64,000 nt of DNA from Streptomyces noursei (GTDB taxonomy: Bacteria > Actinomycetota > Actinomycetes > Streptomycetales > Streptomycetaceae): positions 2,914,001 through 2,978,000 of the forward strand of contig NZ_CP070326.1 in the NCBI RefSeq assembly GCF_016917755.1. The letters run 5' to 3'. Shown one piece after another: positions 34,144 to 44,602 of the stretch. The notes under the pieces were generated by a model. That model saw nothing but the letters and a program-made list of their open reading frames with translations. It ran no database searches and was not told the DNA's origin. The position numbers were made by a program, and so were the translations under genes. The stretch's first letter is position 1, and every line of letters starts with the position of its first letter.

Positions 34144-36249
34144 GTGAGCACCAAGCCGACCACCACAGATTTCGAGTGGACCGAACTGGACCAGCGGGCT
34201 GTGGATACCGTCCGAGTCCTGGCCATGGATTCCGTGCAGAAGGTCGGTAACGGCCATCCGGGTACGGCCATGAGCCTGGCGCCCGCCGCCTACGTTCTGT
34301 TCCAGAAGCTGATGCGGCACGACCCCGCCGATGCGGACTGGACCGGCCGGGACCGGTTCGTCCTCTCCGCGGGCCACTCCAGCCTGACCCTCTACATCCA
34401 GCTCTACCTCGCCGGCTTCGGCCTGGAGCTGGATGACTTGAAGAGCTTCCGCACCTGGGGCTCGAAGACCCCCGGTCACCCGGAGTACGGCCACACCACC
34501 GGCGTGGAGACCACCACCGGCCCGCTGGGCCAGGGTGTCGCCAACGCCGTGGGCATGGCGATGGCGGCCCGCTACGAGCGCGGCCTGTTCGACCCCGAGG
34601 CCGCGGCGGGCACCTCCCCGTTCGACCACATGGTGTACGTCATCGCCGGTGACGGCTGCCTCCAGGAGGGCATCGCCGCCGAGGCGTCCTCCATGGCCGG
34701 CCACCAGAAGCTCGGCAACCTCGTCATGCTGTGGGACGACAACCACATCTCCATCGAGGGCGACACCGAGACCGCCGTCTCCGAGGACACCTGCGCGCGC
34801 TACGAGGCGTACGGCTGGCACGTCCAGCGCGTCGCGCAGCTGCCCAACGGCGACCTGGACCCGGCCGGTCTGGCCGCGGCCCTGGAGGCCGCCAAGGCCG
34901 AGACCGAGCGCCCGTCGTTCATCGCGGCCCGCTCGATCATCGCCTGGCCGGCCCCGAACGCCCAGAACACCGAGGCCGCGCACGGCTCGGCGCTGGGCGA
35001 GGAGGAGATCGCCGCCACCAAGCGCGTCATGGGCTTCGACCCGGAGCAGACGTTCGAGGTGGCCGACGAGGTGCTGGCGCACACCCGTGGTGCCCTGGAC
35101 CGCGGCCGCGAGGCCCGCGCCGAGTGGGAGAAGTCGTTCGCCGCCTGGCGCACCGCCAACCCCGAGCGCGCCGCCGAGTTCGACCGGATCGCCGCGGGCG
35201 AGCTGCCCGAGGGCTGGGCGGACCACGTCCCGTCGTTCGAGACCGGCAAGTCCGTCGCCACCCGTGCCGCGTCCGGCAAGGTGCTGCAGGCACTGGGCGC
35301 GGTCATCCCCGAGCTGTGGGGCGGCTCCGCCGACCTCGCCGGGTCGAACAACACGACGATCGACAAGACCTCGTCGTTCCTGCCGAAGGGCAACCCGCTG
35401 CCGGGCGCCGACCCGTACGGCCGCACCATCCACTTCGGCATCCGCGAGCACTCCATGGCCGCGGAGATGAACGGCATCGCGCTGCACGGCAACACCCGCA
35501 TCTACGGCGGCACCTTCCTGGTGTTCTCCGACTACATGCGCAACGCCGTCCGGCTGTCCGCGCTGATGCACCTGCCGGTGACGTACGTGTGGACGCACGA
35601 CTCCATCGGCCTGGGCGAGGACGGTCCGACCCACCAGCCGGTCGAGCACCTGGCCACGCTGCGCGCCATCCCGGGCCTGAACATCGTGCGCCCGGCCGAC
35701 GCCAACGAGACCGCCCTCGCCTGGCGCGAGATCATGCGCCGCTGGACGAAGGAGTTCGGCGTGGGCGCCCCGCACGGTCTGGCGCTGACCCGTCAGGGCG
35801 TGCCGACGTACGAGGCCGACGAGAACACCGCCAAGGGTGGTTACGTCCGCTTCGAGGCTGAGGGCGGCGAGCCGCAGGTCGTGCTGATCGCCACCGGTTC
35901 CGAGCTGCAGCTGGCCGTCGAGGCCCGCGAGCAGCTCCAGGCCGAGGGCGTGCCGACCCGCGTGGTGTCGATGCCGTCGGTGGAGTGGTTCGAGGAGCAG
36001 GACCAGGCGTACAAGGACAGCGTGCTGCCGCCGTCCGTGAAGGCCCGGGTCGCCGTGGAGGCGGGCATCGGGCTGACCTGGCACCGCTACGTCGGCGACG
36101 CCGGCCGGATCGTCTCGCTGGAGCACTTCGGCGCCTCGGCCGACGGCAAGCTGCTGTACCGCGAGTTCGGCTTCACCCCCGAAGCGGTGGCCGCCGCCGC
36201 CCGGGCCTCGCTGGATCATGTTGCAGGGCTGGCCGACGCCGCGCACTGA
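34144..36249 (+). CDS. tkt: Transketolase
   Basis: TPP-dependent enzyme of the non-oxidative pentose phosphate pathway, 701 residues. Features are [16 protein letters not shown], the TPP motif [19 protein letters not shown], and [20 protein letters not shown]. The GTG start lies 13 nt after GGAG, a longer spacing than usual; the bases between can form a small CCCT/AGGG hairpin (34132-34144). First gene of tkt-tal-zwf-opcA-pgl. Confidence 0.96.
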   Translation: MSTKPTTTDFEWTELDQRAVDTVRVLAMDSVQKVGNGHPGTAMSLAPAAYVLFQKLMRHDPADADWTGRDRFVLSAGHSSLTLYIQLYLAGFGLELDDLKSFRTWGSKTPGHPEYGHTTGVETTTGPLGQGVANAVGMAMAARYERGLFDPEAAAGTSPFDHMVYVIAGDGCLQEGIAAEASSMAGHQKLGNLVMLWDDNHISIEGDTETAVSEDTCARYEAYGWHVQRVAQLPNGDLDPAGLAAALEAAKAETERPSFIAARSIIAWPAPNAQNTEAAHGSALGEEEIAATKRVMGFDPEQTFEVADEVLAHTRGALDRGREARAEWEKSFAAWRTANPERAAEFDRIAAGELPEGWADHVPSFETGKSVATRAASGKVLQALGAVIPELWGGSADLAGSNNTTIDKTSSFLPKGNPLPGADPYGRTIHFGIREHSMAAEMNGIALHGNTRIYGGTFLVFSDYMRNAVRLSALMHLPVTYVWTHDSIGLGEDGPTHQPVEHLATLRAIPGLNIVRPADANETALAWREIMRRWTKEFGVGAPHGLALTRQGVPTYEADENTAKGGYVRFEAEGGEPQVVLIATGSELQLAVEAREQLQAEGVPTRVVSMPSVEWFEEQDQAYKDSVLPPSVKARVAVEAGIGLTWHRYVGDAGRIVSLEHFGASADGKLLYREFGFTPEAVAAAARASLDHVAGLADAAH

Positions 36250-36283
36250 CGCCCGTATACGACAAGTAGGAGATGCAGAACCC

Positions 36284-37402
36284 ATGACAGACGCACTCAA
36301 GCGCCTCTCCGACGAAGGCGTGGCGATCTGGCTGGACGACCTGTCGCGCAAGCGCATCACGTCCGGCAACCTGGCCGAGCTGATCGACCAGCAGCACGTC
36401 GTCGGCGTCACCACCAACCCCTCGATCTTCCAGAAGGCGATCTCCTCGGGCGACGGCTACAGCCAGCAGCTGGCCGACCTGGCGGCCCGCAAGGTCACCG
36501 TGGACGAGGCGATCCGCATGATCACCACGGCCGATGTCCGGGACGCCGCCGACGTGCTGCGCCCGGTCTTCGACGCCACCGGTGGCCAGGACGGCCGGGT
36601 CTCCATCGAGGTCGACCCGCGGCTGGCGCACAACACCGTGGCGACCATCGCCGAGGCCAAGCAGCTCGCGTGGCTGGTGGACCGCCCGAACACGCTGATC
36701 AAGATCCCGGCCACCAAGGCGGGTCTGCCGGCGATCACCGAGGTGATCGGCCTGGGCATCAGCGTCAACGTCACGCTGATCTTCTCGCTGGAGCGCTACC
36801 GCGAGGTGATGGACGCCTACCTCGCCGGTCTGGAGAAGGCCAAGGCCGCGGGCCTGGACCTGTCCAAGATCCGTTCGGTGGCGTCGTTCTTCGTGTCCCG
36901 CGTGGACTCCGAGATCGACAAGCGCCTGGAGAAGCTCGGCACCGACGAGGCCAAGGCCCTCAAGGGCAAGGCCGCCCTCGCCAACGCGCGCCTGGCCTAC
37001 CAGGCGTACGAGGAGGTCTTCTCCTCCGCGCGCTGGACCGCCCTCGACAAGGCGGGCGCCCACAAGCAGCGTCCGCTGTGGGCCTCGACCGGCGTGAAGG
37101 ACCCCGCGTACAAGGACACCCTGTACGTGGACGAACTGGTCGCCCCGGGCACGGTCAACACCATGCCGGAGGCCACCTTGGAGGCCACCGCCGCACGCGG
37201 TGAGATCACGGGCGACACGGTGCGCGGCACCTACGCCACCGCCCAGGCCGACCTCGACGCGCTCGGCGCGCTCGGCATCTCGTACGACGACGTCGTGCAG
37301 CTCCTGGAGGACGAGGGCGTGGAGAAGTTCGAGTCGTCCTGGAACGACCTGCTCAAGTCGACCGAGGCGGAGCTGGCGCGCCTCGCTCCCTCGGAGGGCT
37401 GA
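36284..37402 (+). CDS. tal: Transaldolase
   Basis: A 372-residue actinobacterial (long-type) transaldolase. The Schiff-base lysine is in [16 protein letters not shown], with [12 protein letters not shown] near the N-terminus. AGGAG is upstream of the ATG at 36284. It follows tkt after 34 nt and precedes zwf by 5 nt. Confidence 0.96.
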   Translation: MTDALKRLSDEGVAIWLDDLSRKRITSGNLAELIDQQHVVGVTTNPSIFQKAISSGDGYSQQLADLAARKVTVDEAIRMITTADVRDAADVLRPVFDATGGQDGRVSIEVDPRLAHNTVATIAEAKQLAWLVDRPNTLIKIPATKAGLPAITEVIGLGISVNVTLIFSLERYREVMDAYLAGLEKAKAAGLDLSKIRSVASFFVSRVDSEIDKRLEKLGTDEAKALKGKAALANARLAYQAYEEVFSSARWTALDKAGAHKQRPLWASTGVKDPAYKDTLYVDELVAPGTVNTMPEATLEATAARGEITGDTVRGTYATAQADLDALGALGISYDDVVQLLEDEGVEKFESSWNDLLKSTEAELARLAPSEG

Positions 37403-37407
37403 TCCCC

Positions 37408-38940
37408 TTGACCGCTGTTCATGGAGCGAACCCGCTCCGTGACGCCGCGGACCGACGGCTCCCGCGCATCGCGGGGCCGTCGGGCCTGGTCATCTTCGGC
37501 GTCACGGGTGATTTGTCACGCAAAAAGCTGATGCCCGCGGTCTACGACCTCGCGAACCGGGGTCTGCTGCCGCCGGGCTTCTCGCTGATCGGCTTCGCCC
37601 GTCGCGAGTGGGAGGACGAGGACTTCGCGCAGGTGGTGTACGAGGCCGTCAAGCAGCACTCGCGCACCCCGTTCCGCGAGGAGGTCTGGCAGCAGCTGGT
37701 CCAGGGCTGCCGCTTCGTCCAGGGCAACTTCGACGACGACGTGGCGTTCGAGACCCTCAAGGACACCATCAACGAGCTCGACAAGGCCCAGGGCACCGGC
37801 GGCAACTACGCCTTCTACCTCTCGGTGCCGCCGAAGTTCTTCCCCAAGGTCGTCCAGCAGCTCAAGAAGCACGGGCTGGCCGAGCAGAAGGAAGGCTCCT
37901 GGCGCCGCGCGGTCATCGAGAAGCCGTTCGGCCACGACCTGAAGAGCGCTCAGGAGCTCAACCAGATCGTCCACGAGGTCTTCCCGCCCAACGAGGTCTT
38001 CCGGATCGACCACTACCTGGGCAAGGAGACGGTCCAGAACATCCTGGCGCTGCGGTTCGCCAACACCATGTTCGAGCCGCTGTGGAATCGCTCCTACGTC
38101 GACCACGTGCAGATCACGATGGCCGAGGACATCGGCATCGGCGGCCGGGCCGGCTATTACGACGGCATCGGCGCGGCCCGCGACGTCATCCAGAACCACC
38201 TCCTCCAACTGCTCGCGCTGACCGCCATGGAGGAGCCCGCCTCCTTCGAGGCGGACGCGCTGGTGGCGGAGAAGACCAAGGTGCTGGGCGCGGTCCGGCT
38301 GCCCAAGGACCTGGGCAAGGAGACCGTCCGGGCGCAGTACGCCGAGGGCTGGCAGGGTGGCGAGAAGGTCGTCGGCTACCTCCAGGAAGACGGCATCGAC
38401 GCCAAATCGAAGACCGACACCTACGCCGCGATCAAGCTGGGGATCGACAACCGCCGCTGGGCGGGCGTCCCGTTCTACCTGCGGACCGGCAAGCGTCTGG
38501 GCCGTCGGGTGACCGAGATCGCGGTGGTCTTCCAGCGCGCTCCGCACTCCCCCTTCGACCACACCGCCACCGAGGAGCTGGGGCAGAACGCCCTGGTCAT
38601 CCGCGTCCAGCCGGACGAGGGCGTGACCGTGCGGTTCGGTTCCAAGGTCCCCGGCACCTCCATGGAGGTGCGCGACGTGTCGATGGACTTCGCGTACGGC
38701 GAGTCCTTCACGGAGTCCAGCCCCGAGGCGTACGAGCGGCTGATCCTCGATGTGCTGCTCGGCGACGCCAACCTCTTCCCGCGGCTGGAAGAGGTCGAGC
38801 TGTCCTGGAAGATCCTCGACCCGATCGAGGAGTTCTGGGACAAGCACGGCAAGCCCGCGCAGTACCCGGCGGGCACCTGGGGCCCCATCGAGGCGGACGA
38901 AATGCTCGCACGAGACGGACGGAGCTGGCGTCGGCCATGA
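37408..38940 (+). CDS. zwf: Glucose-6-phosphate dehydrogenase
   Basis: First enzyme of the oxidative pentose phosphate pathway, 510 residues. The NADP loop is FGVTGDLSRKKLMPAVYDLA and the active site FRIDHYLGKETVQN. The first codon is TTG at 37408, 5 nt after the tal stop, with a ribosome binding site inside the tal end (GGAGGG). Its stop overlaps the opcA start (ATGA). Confidence 0.96.
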   Translation: MTAVHGANPLRDAADRRLPRIAGPSGLVIFGVTGDLSRKKLMPAVYDLANRGLLPPGFSLIGFARREWEDEDFAQVVYEAVKQHSRTPFREEVWQQLVQGCRFVQGNFDDDVAFETLKDTINELDKAQGTGGNYAFYLSVPPKFFPKVVQQLKKHGLAEQKEGSWRRAVIEKPFGHDLKSAQELNQIVHEVFPPNEVFRIDHYLGKETVQNILALRFANTMFEPLWNRSYVDHVQITMAEDIGIGGRAGYYDGIGAARDVIQNHLLQLLALTAMEEPASFEADALVAEKTKVLGAVRLPKDLGKETVRAQYAEGWQGGEKVVGYLQEDGIDAKSKTDTYAAIKLGIDNRRWAGVPFYLRTGKRLGRRVTEIAVVFQRAPHSPFDHTATEELGQNALVIRVQPDEGVTVRFGSKVPGTSMEVRDVSMDFAYGESFTESSPEAYERLILDVLLGDANLFPRLEEVELSWKILDPIEEFWDKHGKPAQYPAGTWGPIEADEMLARDGRSWRRP

Positions 38941-39971
38941 AGATCGATCTGACGGAAACCACGGCCAGCGCGATCAACAAGGCACTGGTCCAGGGCCGCC
39001 GCGCCATCGGCACCCCGGCCATCGGCATGGTGCTCACCCTCGTCATCGTCACCGACGAGGAGAACGCCTACGACGCCCTCAGGGCGGCCAACGACGCGTC
39101 CCGCGAGCACCCCTCGCGCACCCTCGTCGTCATCAAGCGGGTCAGCCGGACGCCGCGCAACCGCGCCAAGGCCCGGCTCGACGCCGAGGTGCGGGTGGGC
39201 ACGGACGCCGGCACCGGCGAGACGGTGCTGCTGCGGCTGTACGGCGAGGCGATCGACCACGCCCAGTCCGTGGTGCTGCCGCTGCTGCTGCCGGACGCCC
39301 CGGTCGTGGTCTGGTGGGCGGTCAACGCCCCGCTGAACCCGGCCAAGGACCCGCTCGGCGCGCTGGCCCAGCGCCGCGTCACCGACGCCTACGCCGCCGA
39401 GCAGCCCATCGCGGAGCTGACCGGCCGCGCCGACACCTACACCCCCGGCGACACCGACCTGTCCTGGACCCGGATCACCCCCTGGCGCTCGATGCTGGCG
39501 GCGGCGCTCGACCAGTCGCCGTGCAAGGTGACCTCGGCCGTGGTCGACGGCGAGGAGTTCAACCCCAGCTGCGAGCTGCTCGGCATGTGGCTCGCCAGCC
39601 GGTTGGACGTGCCGGTGACCCGCACCGTCTCGCCCGGCCCCGGGCTCACCGAGGTGCGCCTGGAGACCACCGCCGGAACGATCGTCCTGGGCCGCCCGGA
39701 CGCCTCGTTGGCCACCCTCGCCATGCCCGGCCAACCGGACCGGGCGGTGGCGCTCAAGCGCCGGGAGACCTCCGAGCTGCTCGCCGAGGAGCTGCGCCGG
39801 CTCGACCCGGACGACATCTACGCCGCCGCGCTGAAGTACGGCGTGGACCGGCTCCAGCTGCCGGGCGCCGGGACGCCCGCCGCCGACGGGCAGCCCGCGG
39901 CCAAGGCCGGGGACGCACCGGCCAAGCCGGTGGCGAAGAAGGCGCCCGCCAAGAAGGCAGCCGCCAAGTGA
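38937..39971 (+). CDS. opcA: Glucose-6-phosphate dehydrogenase assembly protein OpcA
   Basis: A 344-residue partner and allosteric factor of G6PDH. Typical blocks are DAPVVVWWAVNAP and DLSWTRITPWRSMLA. It ends in a Lys/Ala/Pro tail ([15 protein letters not shown]), like the longer tail on UvrA in this window. Both ends overlap neighbours by 4 nt (ATGA, GTGA). Confidence 0.95.
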   Translation: MKIDLTETTASAINKALVQGRRAIGTPAIGMVLTLVIVTDEENAYDALRAANDASREHPSRTLVVIKRVSRTPRNRAKARLDAEVRVGTDAGTGETVLLRLYGEAIDHAQSVVLPLLLPDAPVVVWWAVNAPLNPAKDPLGALAQRRVTDAYAAEQPIAELTGRADTYTPGDTDLSWTRITPWRSMLAAALDQSPCKVTSAVVDGEEFNPSCELLGMWLASRLDVPVTRTVSPGPGLTEVRLETTAGTIVLGRPDASLATLAMPGQPDRAVALKRRETSELLAEELRRLDPDDIYAAALKYGVDRLQLPGAGTPAADGQPAAKAGDAPAKPVAKKAPAKKAAAK

Positions 39972-40750
39972 GCACACCCCAGGTCGTCGTCCACCGCGAC
40001 AAGGAGCTGATGGCGAAGGCCGCCGCGGCCCGGCTGATCACCAAGATCGTCGATGCCCAGTCGGCCCGCGGCTCCGCCTCCGTCGTGCTGACCGGCGGGC
40101 GCAACGGCAACGGGCTGCTCGCGGCCCTGGCCGAAGCGCCCGCCCGGGACGCGATCGACTGGTCCCGGCTGGACCTGTGGTGGGGCGACGAAAGGTTCCT
40201 GCCCGACGGCGACCCGGAGCGCAACTACACCCAGGCCCGCGAGGTGCTGCTGGACAGCGTCCCGCTGGACCCGGACCGGGTGCACCCGATGGCGCCCTCG
40301 GACGGCCCGTTCGGCCATGACGCGGACGCCGCCGCCGAGGCGTACGCGGCCGAACTCACCGCCGTCGCGGGACCGGAGGACCACGGCGCGGTGCCGTCCT
40401 TCGACGTCCTGCTGCTGGGCGTCGGCCCGGACACCCATGTCGCCTCGCTCTTCCCCGAGCTCCCCGCCGTCTACGAGCAGGAGCGGACGGTGGTCGGCGT
40501 GCACGGTGCCCCCAAGCCGCCGCCCACCCGGATCTCGCTGACCCTGCCCGCGATCCGCGCGGCACGGGAGGTCTGGCTGCTCGCGGCCGGCGAGGACAAG
40601 GCCAACGCCGCGGCCATCGCGCTCTCCGGCGCCGGCGAGGTGCAGGCCCCGGCGGCCGGCGCCCGCGGTCGCAGCCGAACGCTGTGGCTGCTGGACGAGG
40701 CCGCCGCAACCCAGTTGCCGCGCGACCTCTACCCCCCGGCGTCCTCCTGA
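39968..40750 (+). CDS. pgl: 6-phosphogluconolactonase
   Basis: A 260-residue DevB-type lactonase. Signatures are SVVLTGGRNGNGLL, LWWGDERFLPDGDPERNY and DVLLLGVGPDTHVASLFP. The GTG start overlaps the opcA stop. Last gene of the operon, followed by a strong terminator. Confidence 0.95.
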   Translation: MSTPQVVVHRDKELMAKAAAARLITKIVDAQSARGSASVVLTGGRNGNGLLAALAEAPARDAIDWSRLDLWWGDERFLPDGDPERNYTQAREVLLDSVPLDPDRVHPMAPSDGPFGHDADAAAEAYAAELTAVAGPEDHGAVPSFDVLLLGVGPDTHVASLFPELPAVYEQERTVVGVHGAPKPPPTRISLTLPAIRAAREVWLLAAGEDKANAAAIALSGAGEVQAPAAGARGRSRTLWLLDEAAATQLPRDLYPPASS

Positions 40751-40756
40751 GCCGAA

Positions 40757-40783
40757 CGGCGCGCCGGACCCACCGGCGCGCCG
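40757..40783 (+). terminator. tkt-pgl operon terminator
   Basis: Perfect 11-bp stem CGGCGCGCCGG/CCGGCGCGCCG with loop ACCCA, 7 nt past the pgl stop. Confidence 0.8.
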
Positions 40784-40788
40784 CACAC

Positions 40789-40833
40789 ACGCCGACGGCC
40801 CCACCCCTTGCGCGGGGGTGGGGCCGTCGGCGT
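40789..40833 (-). terminator. pgi terminator
   Basis: Perfect 19-bp stem (arms 40789-40807 and 40815-40833, ACGCCGACGGCCCCACCCC and its complement) with a 7-nt loop, 7 nt past the pgi stop. Probably works in both directions with the adjacent hairpin. Confidence 0.85.
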
Positions 40834-40839
40834 CCTGTC

Positions 40840-42492
40840 TCAACGTCCGCGCAGCTCACGGTACTTGGCGACCAGCCCGGCCGTGGAGGCGTCCAGGCCC
40901 GGCACACCCGCGCCCTGGGTGAGCGCCGGCTCGACGCGCTTGGCGAGCACCTTGCCCAGCTCGACGCCCCACTGGTCGAAGGAGTTGATGTTCCACACCG
41001 CGCCCTGGACGAACACCTTGTGCTCGTAGAGCGCGATCAACTGGCCCAGCACGGACGGGCTGAGCTCCGACGCCAGGATCGTGGTGGTGGGGTGGTTGCC
41101 CTGGAAGGTGCGGTGCGGCACCAGCTCCTCGCCCACGCCCTCGGCGCGCACCTCGTCCGCCGTCTTGCCGAACGCCAGCGCCTGGCCCTGCGCGAAGAGA
41201 TTGGCCATCAGCAGGTCGTGCTGGGCGACCAGATGCGGCTGGAGGTCCTCGACCGGGCGGGCGAAGCCCAGCAGATCGGCCGGGATCATCTTGGTGCCCT
41301 GGTGGAGCAACTGGTAGTAGGCGTGCTGGCCGTTGGTGCCGGGGGTGCCCCAGACGACCGGGCCGGTCTGCCAGCCGACCGGGTGGCCCTCACGGTCCAC
41401 GGACTTGCCGTTGGACTCCATGTCCAGCTGCTGGAGGTAGGCGGTGAACTTGGAGAGGTAGTGGCTGTAGGGCAGCACGGCGTGCGACTGGGCGTCCCAG
41501 AAGTTGCCGTACCAGATGCCCAGCAGGCCCAGCAGCAGCGGGGCGTTCTCCTCCGGCGGGGCGGTCCGGAAGTGCTCGTCGACCAGGTGGAAGCCGGCCA
41601 GCATCTCGCGGAACCGCTCCGGACCGATCGCGATCATCAGCGACAGGCCGATGGCGGAGTCGTACGAGTAGCGGCCGCCGACCCAGTCCCAGAACTCGAA
41701 CATGTTGTCCGTGTCGATGCCGAACTCGGAGACCTTCTCGGAGTTGGTCGACAGCGCCACGAAGTGCTTGGTGACGGCTTCCTGGCCGGCCCCGAGGCCG
41801 CTCAGCAGCCAGTCGCGGGCGGAGGTGGCGTTGGTGATCGTCTCGATGGTGGTGAACGTCTTCGAGGCGACGATGAACAGCGTCTCGGCCGGGTCCAGAT
41901 CGCGGACCGCCTCGTGCAGGTCGGCGCCGTCCACGTTGGAGACGAAGCGGAACTGCATGTCCCGGTGGGTGTAGGCGCGCAGCGCCTCGTACGCCATCGC
42001 CGGGCCCAGGTCCGAGCCGCCGATACCGATGTTGACGACCGTCTTGATCCGCCGGCCGGTGTGCCCCTTCCAGGCGCCCGAGCGGACCCGGTCGGCGAAG
42101 GTGCCCATCCTCGTCAGGACGTGCTGCACGGCGGGGACGACGTTCTCCCCGTCGGTGGCGATGACCGCCGAGCCCGGTGCGCGCAGCGCGGTGTGCAGCA
42201 CCGAGCGGTGCTCGGTGATGTTGATCTTCTCGCCGCGGAACATCGCGTCCCGCAGTCCGGCCACGTCGGTCGCGGCGGCGAGTTCGCGGAGCAGCCGCAG
42301 GGTCTCGTCGGTGACCAGGTGCTTGGAGTAGTCCAGGTGCAGATCGCCGACCTGGAGGGTGAAGCGCCCGGCGCGGCCGGGGTCCTTGGCGAACAGCTCG
42401 CGCAGATGCACCTCCCCCATCTGCTCGCGGTGCTTGCTCAACGCGGTCCACTCAGGCATCTGGTCGAGCCTGCTGCGGCCTTCTGCGTTCAT
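40840..42492 (-). CDS. pgi: Glucose-6-phosphate isomerase
   Basis: A 550-residue isomerase of glucose 6-phosphate and fructose 6-phosphate. The sugar-phosphate site is [16 protein letters not shown], with [13 protein letters not shown] and [19 protein letters not shown]. The ATG at 42492 (MNAEGRS) has AGAAGG upstream and matches the family start; ATG 42513 would add 7 residues. Convergent with the pentose phosphate operon. Confidence 0.96.
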   Translation of the reverse strand: MNAEGRSRLDQMPEWTALSKHREQMGEVHLRELFAKDPGRAGRFTLQVGDLHLDYSKHLVTDETLRLLRELAAATDVAGLRDAMFRGEKINITEHRSVLHTALRAPGSAVIATDGENVVPAVQHVLTRMGTFADRVRSGAWKGHTGRRIKTVVNIGIGGSDLGPAMAYEALRAYTHRDMQFRFVSNVDGADLHEAVRDLDPAETLFIVASKTFTTIETITNATSARDWLLSGLGAGQEAVTKHFVALSTNSEKVSEFGIDTDNMFEFWDWVGGRYSYDSAIGLSLMIAIGPERFREMLAGFHLVDEHFRTAPPEENAPLLLGLLGIWYGNFWDAQSHAVLPYSHYLSKFTAYLQQLDMESNGKSVDREGHPVGWQTGPVVWGTPGTNGQHAYYQLLHQGTKMIPADLLGFARPVEDLQPHLVAQHDLLMANLFAQGQALAFGKTADEVRAEGVGEELVPHRTFQGNHPTTTILASELSPSVLGQLIALYEHKVFVQGAVWNINSFDQWGVELGKVLAKRVEPALTQGAGVPGLDASTAGLVAKYRELRGR

Positions 42493-42560
42493 TCGGACAT
42501 CAGCCTTCTTCATCTCGTTAGCGGCCCCGCCACCCTCCAACCTAATTGATCAGAGCGCGA

Positions 42561-42607
42561 TGGGGGCACCGCCCGCTCGAGCGAAGCCGAGAGCTTGGGG
42601 GAGCGTC
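42561..42607. repeat. Candidate interspersed intergenic repeat
   Basis: The segment contains GCTCGAGCGAAGCCGAGAGC flanked by G-runs (TGGGGGCACC and CTTGGGGGAG). I recall this as a very common intergenic repeat of streptomycete genomes; that is from memory and was not searched. It sits in the pgi promoter region. Confidence 0.5.
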
Positions 42608-42845
42608 GCCGAAGCGGGACCACCGCGGCGCCCCACAGCCGCCCGAACCCGCCGCGCAGGCCGAACACGCCAACTCCCGCCGCACCGCCCACGTCCGTAC
42701 GCGCCATCCCCGCCCCCGTACCGCGCATCCCCCGGAGCGGGATCCGCCTCGTGCCCACCGTACGGTCGGCCACTGACAGCGGGCCTGGGGCAACCTCCCC
42801 ATCCCGCACCTCAGATGCCGTGGGACGGGGCCGGGGAACGCGAAC

Positions 42846-42885
42846 GGCCCGGCGGGAAGGACGCGGTGTCCCTCCCGGCCGGGCC
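42846..42885 (-). terminator. Terminator of the rbpA-like gene
   Basis: Nearly perfect 17-18-bp stem (GGCCCGGCGGGAAGGAC against GTCCCTCCCGGCCGGGCC) with a 5-nt loop, 69 nt past the stop. Confidence 0.75.
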
Positions 42886-42953
42886 GGTGATGCCGAGCGA
42901 GGTGCGATACGTGCGGGGGACGCCCTCGGCCCCCCGCCTGCGGTGCGGTTCCG

Positions 42954-43289
42954 TCAGATCTCGCCGCGGAGCTTGGCGAGCGCCTCGGCCAGGATCGCCT
43001 CGCCGTCGGCGTCGCTGCGGCGCTCCCGGACGTAGGCGAGGTGCGTCTTGTACGGCTCGGTGCGCGGCGGGTCCGGCGGGCTGTCCCGGTCCTTGCCGGC
43101 CGGAAAACCACAGCGGGGGCAGTCCCAGGTGTCCGGCACCTGGGCATCGCCGGCGAAGCTGGGCTGCGTCTCGTGCCCGTTGGAGCACCAGAAGGAGATG
43201 CGGATGCGCGGCGCGGACTCGCCACGCTCGGCCTCCCCCATCGGCCCCGCCCCGACCCGACTTCCTCGGATCGCGTTGCCACTTGCCAC
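42954..43289 (-). CDS. RbpA-family RNA polymerase-binding protein (RbpB-type paralogue)
   Basis: A 111-residue small zinc-binding RNA polymerase activator. The zinc cysteines and His are in FWCSNGHETQ and TWDCPRCGFPAG. The C-terminal sigma-interacting helix is THLAYVRERRSDADGEAILA. Compared with classical RbpA it has a different core and a shorter end, so it is more likely the second streptomycete paralogue. GTG start with GGGAG upstream. Confidence 0.88.
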   Translation of the reverse strand: MASGNAIRGSRVGAGPMGEAERGESAPRIRISFWCSNGHETQPSFAGDAQVPDTWDCPRCGFPAGKDRDSPPDPPRTEPYKTHLAYVRERRSDADGEAILAEALAKLRGEI

Positions 43290-43352
43290 GGTCGTAACTC
43301 CCTGCGTAATGGTGCCGCGTGCCTCTCACAGCGACTGCGCTGCGGGCGCCCC

Positions 43353-43381
43353 AGTCTACGTAAGGCCCAACGCGCGTCCAG
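43353..43381 (-). promoter_or_regulatory. Promoter of the rbpA-like gene
   Basis: Minus-strand -35 CTGGAC (43381-43376), 17-bp spacer, -10 TAGACT (43358-43353), a good principal-sigma promoter, about 60 nt before the GTG. Confidence 0.55.
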
Positions 43382-43441
43382 TGACACGAGTTACCGTCCC
43401 GGGACGCTGCCTTCATGATAGGCCGCGCCCCCGACGCCGTG

Positions 43442-43678
43442 TCAGCTGCCGAGCTTGACCAGGATGCCGAGCACCACGATGCAGGCGAACCACAGCAGAC
43501 CGATCACGATGGTGATGCGGTCGAGGTTGCGCTCGGCGACGGAGGAGCCGCCGACCGAGGACTGCATGCCGCCGCCGAACATGTCGGACAGACCGCCGCC
43601 CTTCCCCTTGTGCATGAGCACCAGCATCATCAGCAGCACGCTGAAGACGATGAGGGCGATCGAGAAACCGATGACCAC
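43442..43678 (-). CDS. secG: Preprotein translocase subunit SecG
   Basis: A 78-residue membrane protein with two transmembrane helices (FSIALIVFSVLLMMLVLMH and ITIVIGLLWFACIVVLGIL) and the Gly-rich loop KGKGGGLSDMFGGG typical of SecG. Accessory subunit of the SecYEG channel. GTG start. It is downstream of tpiA after 141 nt. Confidence 0.95.
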   Translation of the reverse strand: MVIGFSIALIVFSVLLMMLVLMHKGKGGGLSDMFGGGMQSSVGGSSVAERNLDRITIVIGLLWFACIVVLGILVKLGS

Positions 43679-43790
43679 GGCTGGACCAACTCTCTGAGGA
43701 CTTTCGGACGGAACGTGCCGACCGGCCGACGGGGCCGGACGGTGCGGGGCCGGGCGGTGCGCACGACACCGGACCCGGCCCCGACAGGGT

Positions 43791-43811
43791 ACGACGGGCC
43801 GGGCCCGTCGT
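43791..43811 (-). terminator. Hairpin after tpiA
   Basis: ACGACGGGCC/GGCCCGTCGT, a perfect inverted repeat with a one-base centre, 9 nt past the tpiA stop. It may separate glycolytic transcripts from secG. Confidence 0.5.
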
Positions 43812-43819
43812 CATAGCTG

Positions 43820-44596
<777 letters not shown>

Positions 44597-44602
44597 GGTT
44601 GT

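Larger units (their letters stand above)
42493..42953. other. Intergenic region upstream of pgi
   Basis: 461 bases between pgi and the rbpA-like gene. It holds the rbpA-like terminator (42846-42885) and a streptomycete-type interspersed palindromic repeat (42561-42607). I see no gene in it; an open frame on either strand here lacks a ribosome binding site. Confidence 0.55.
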
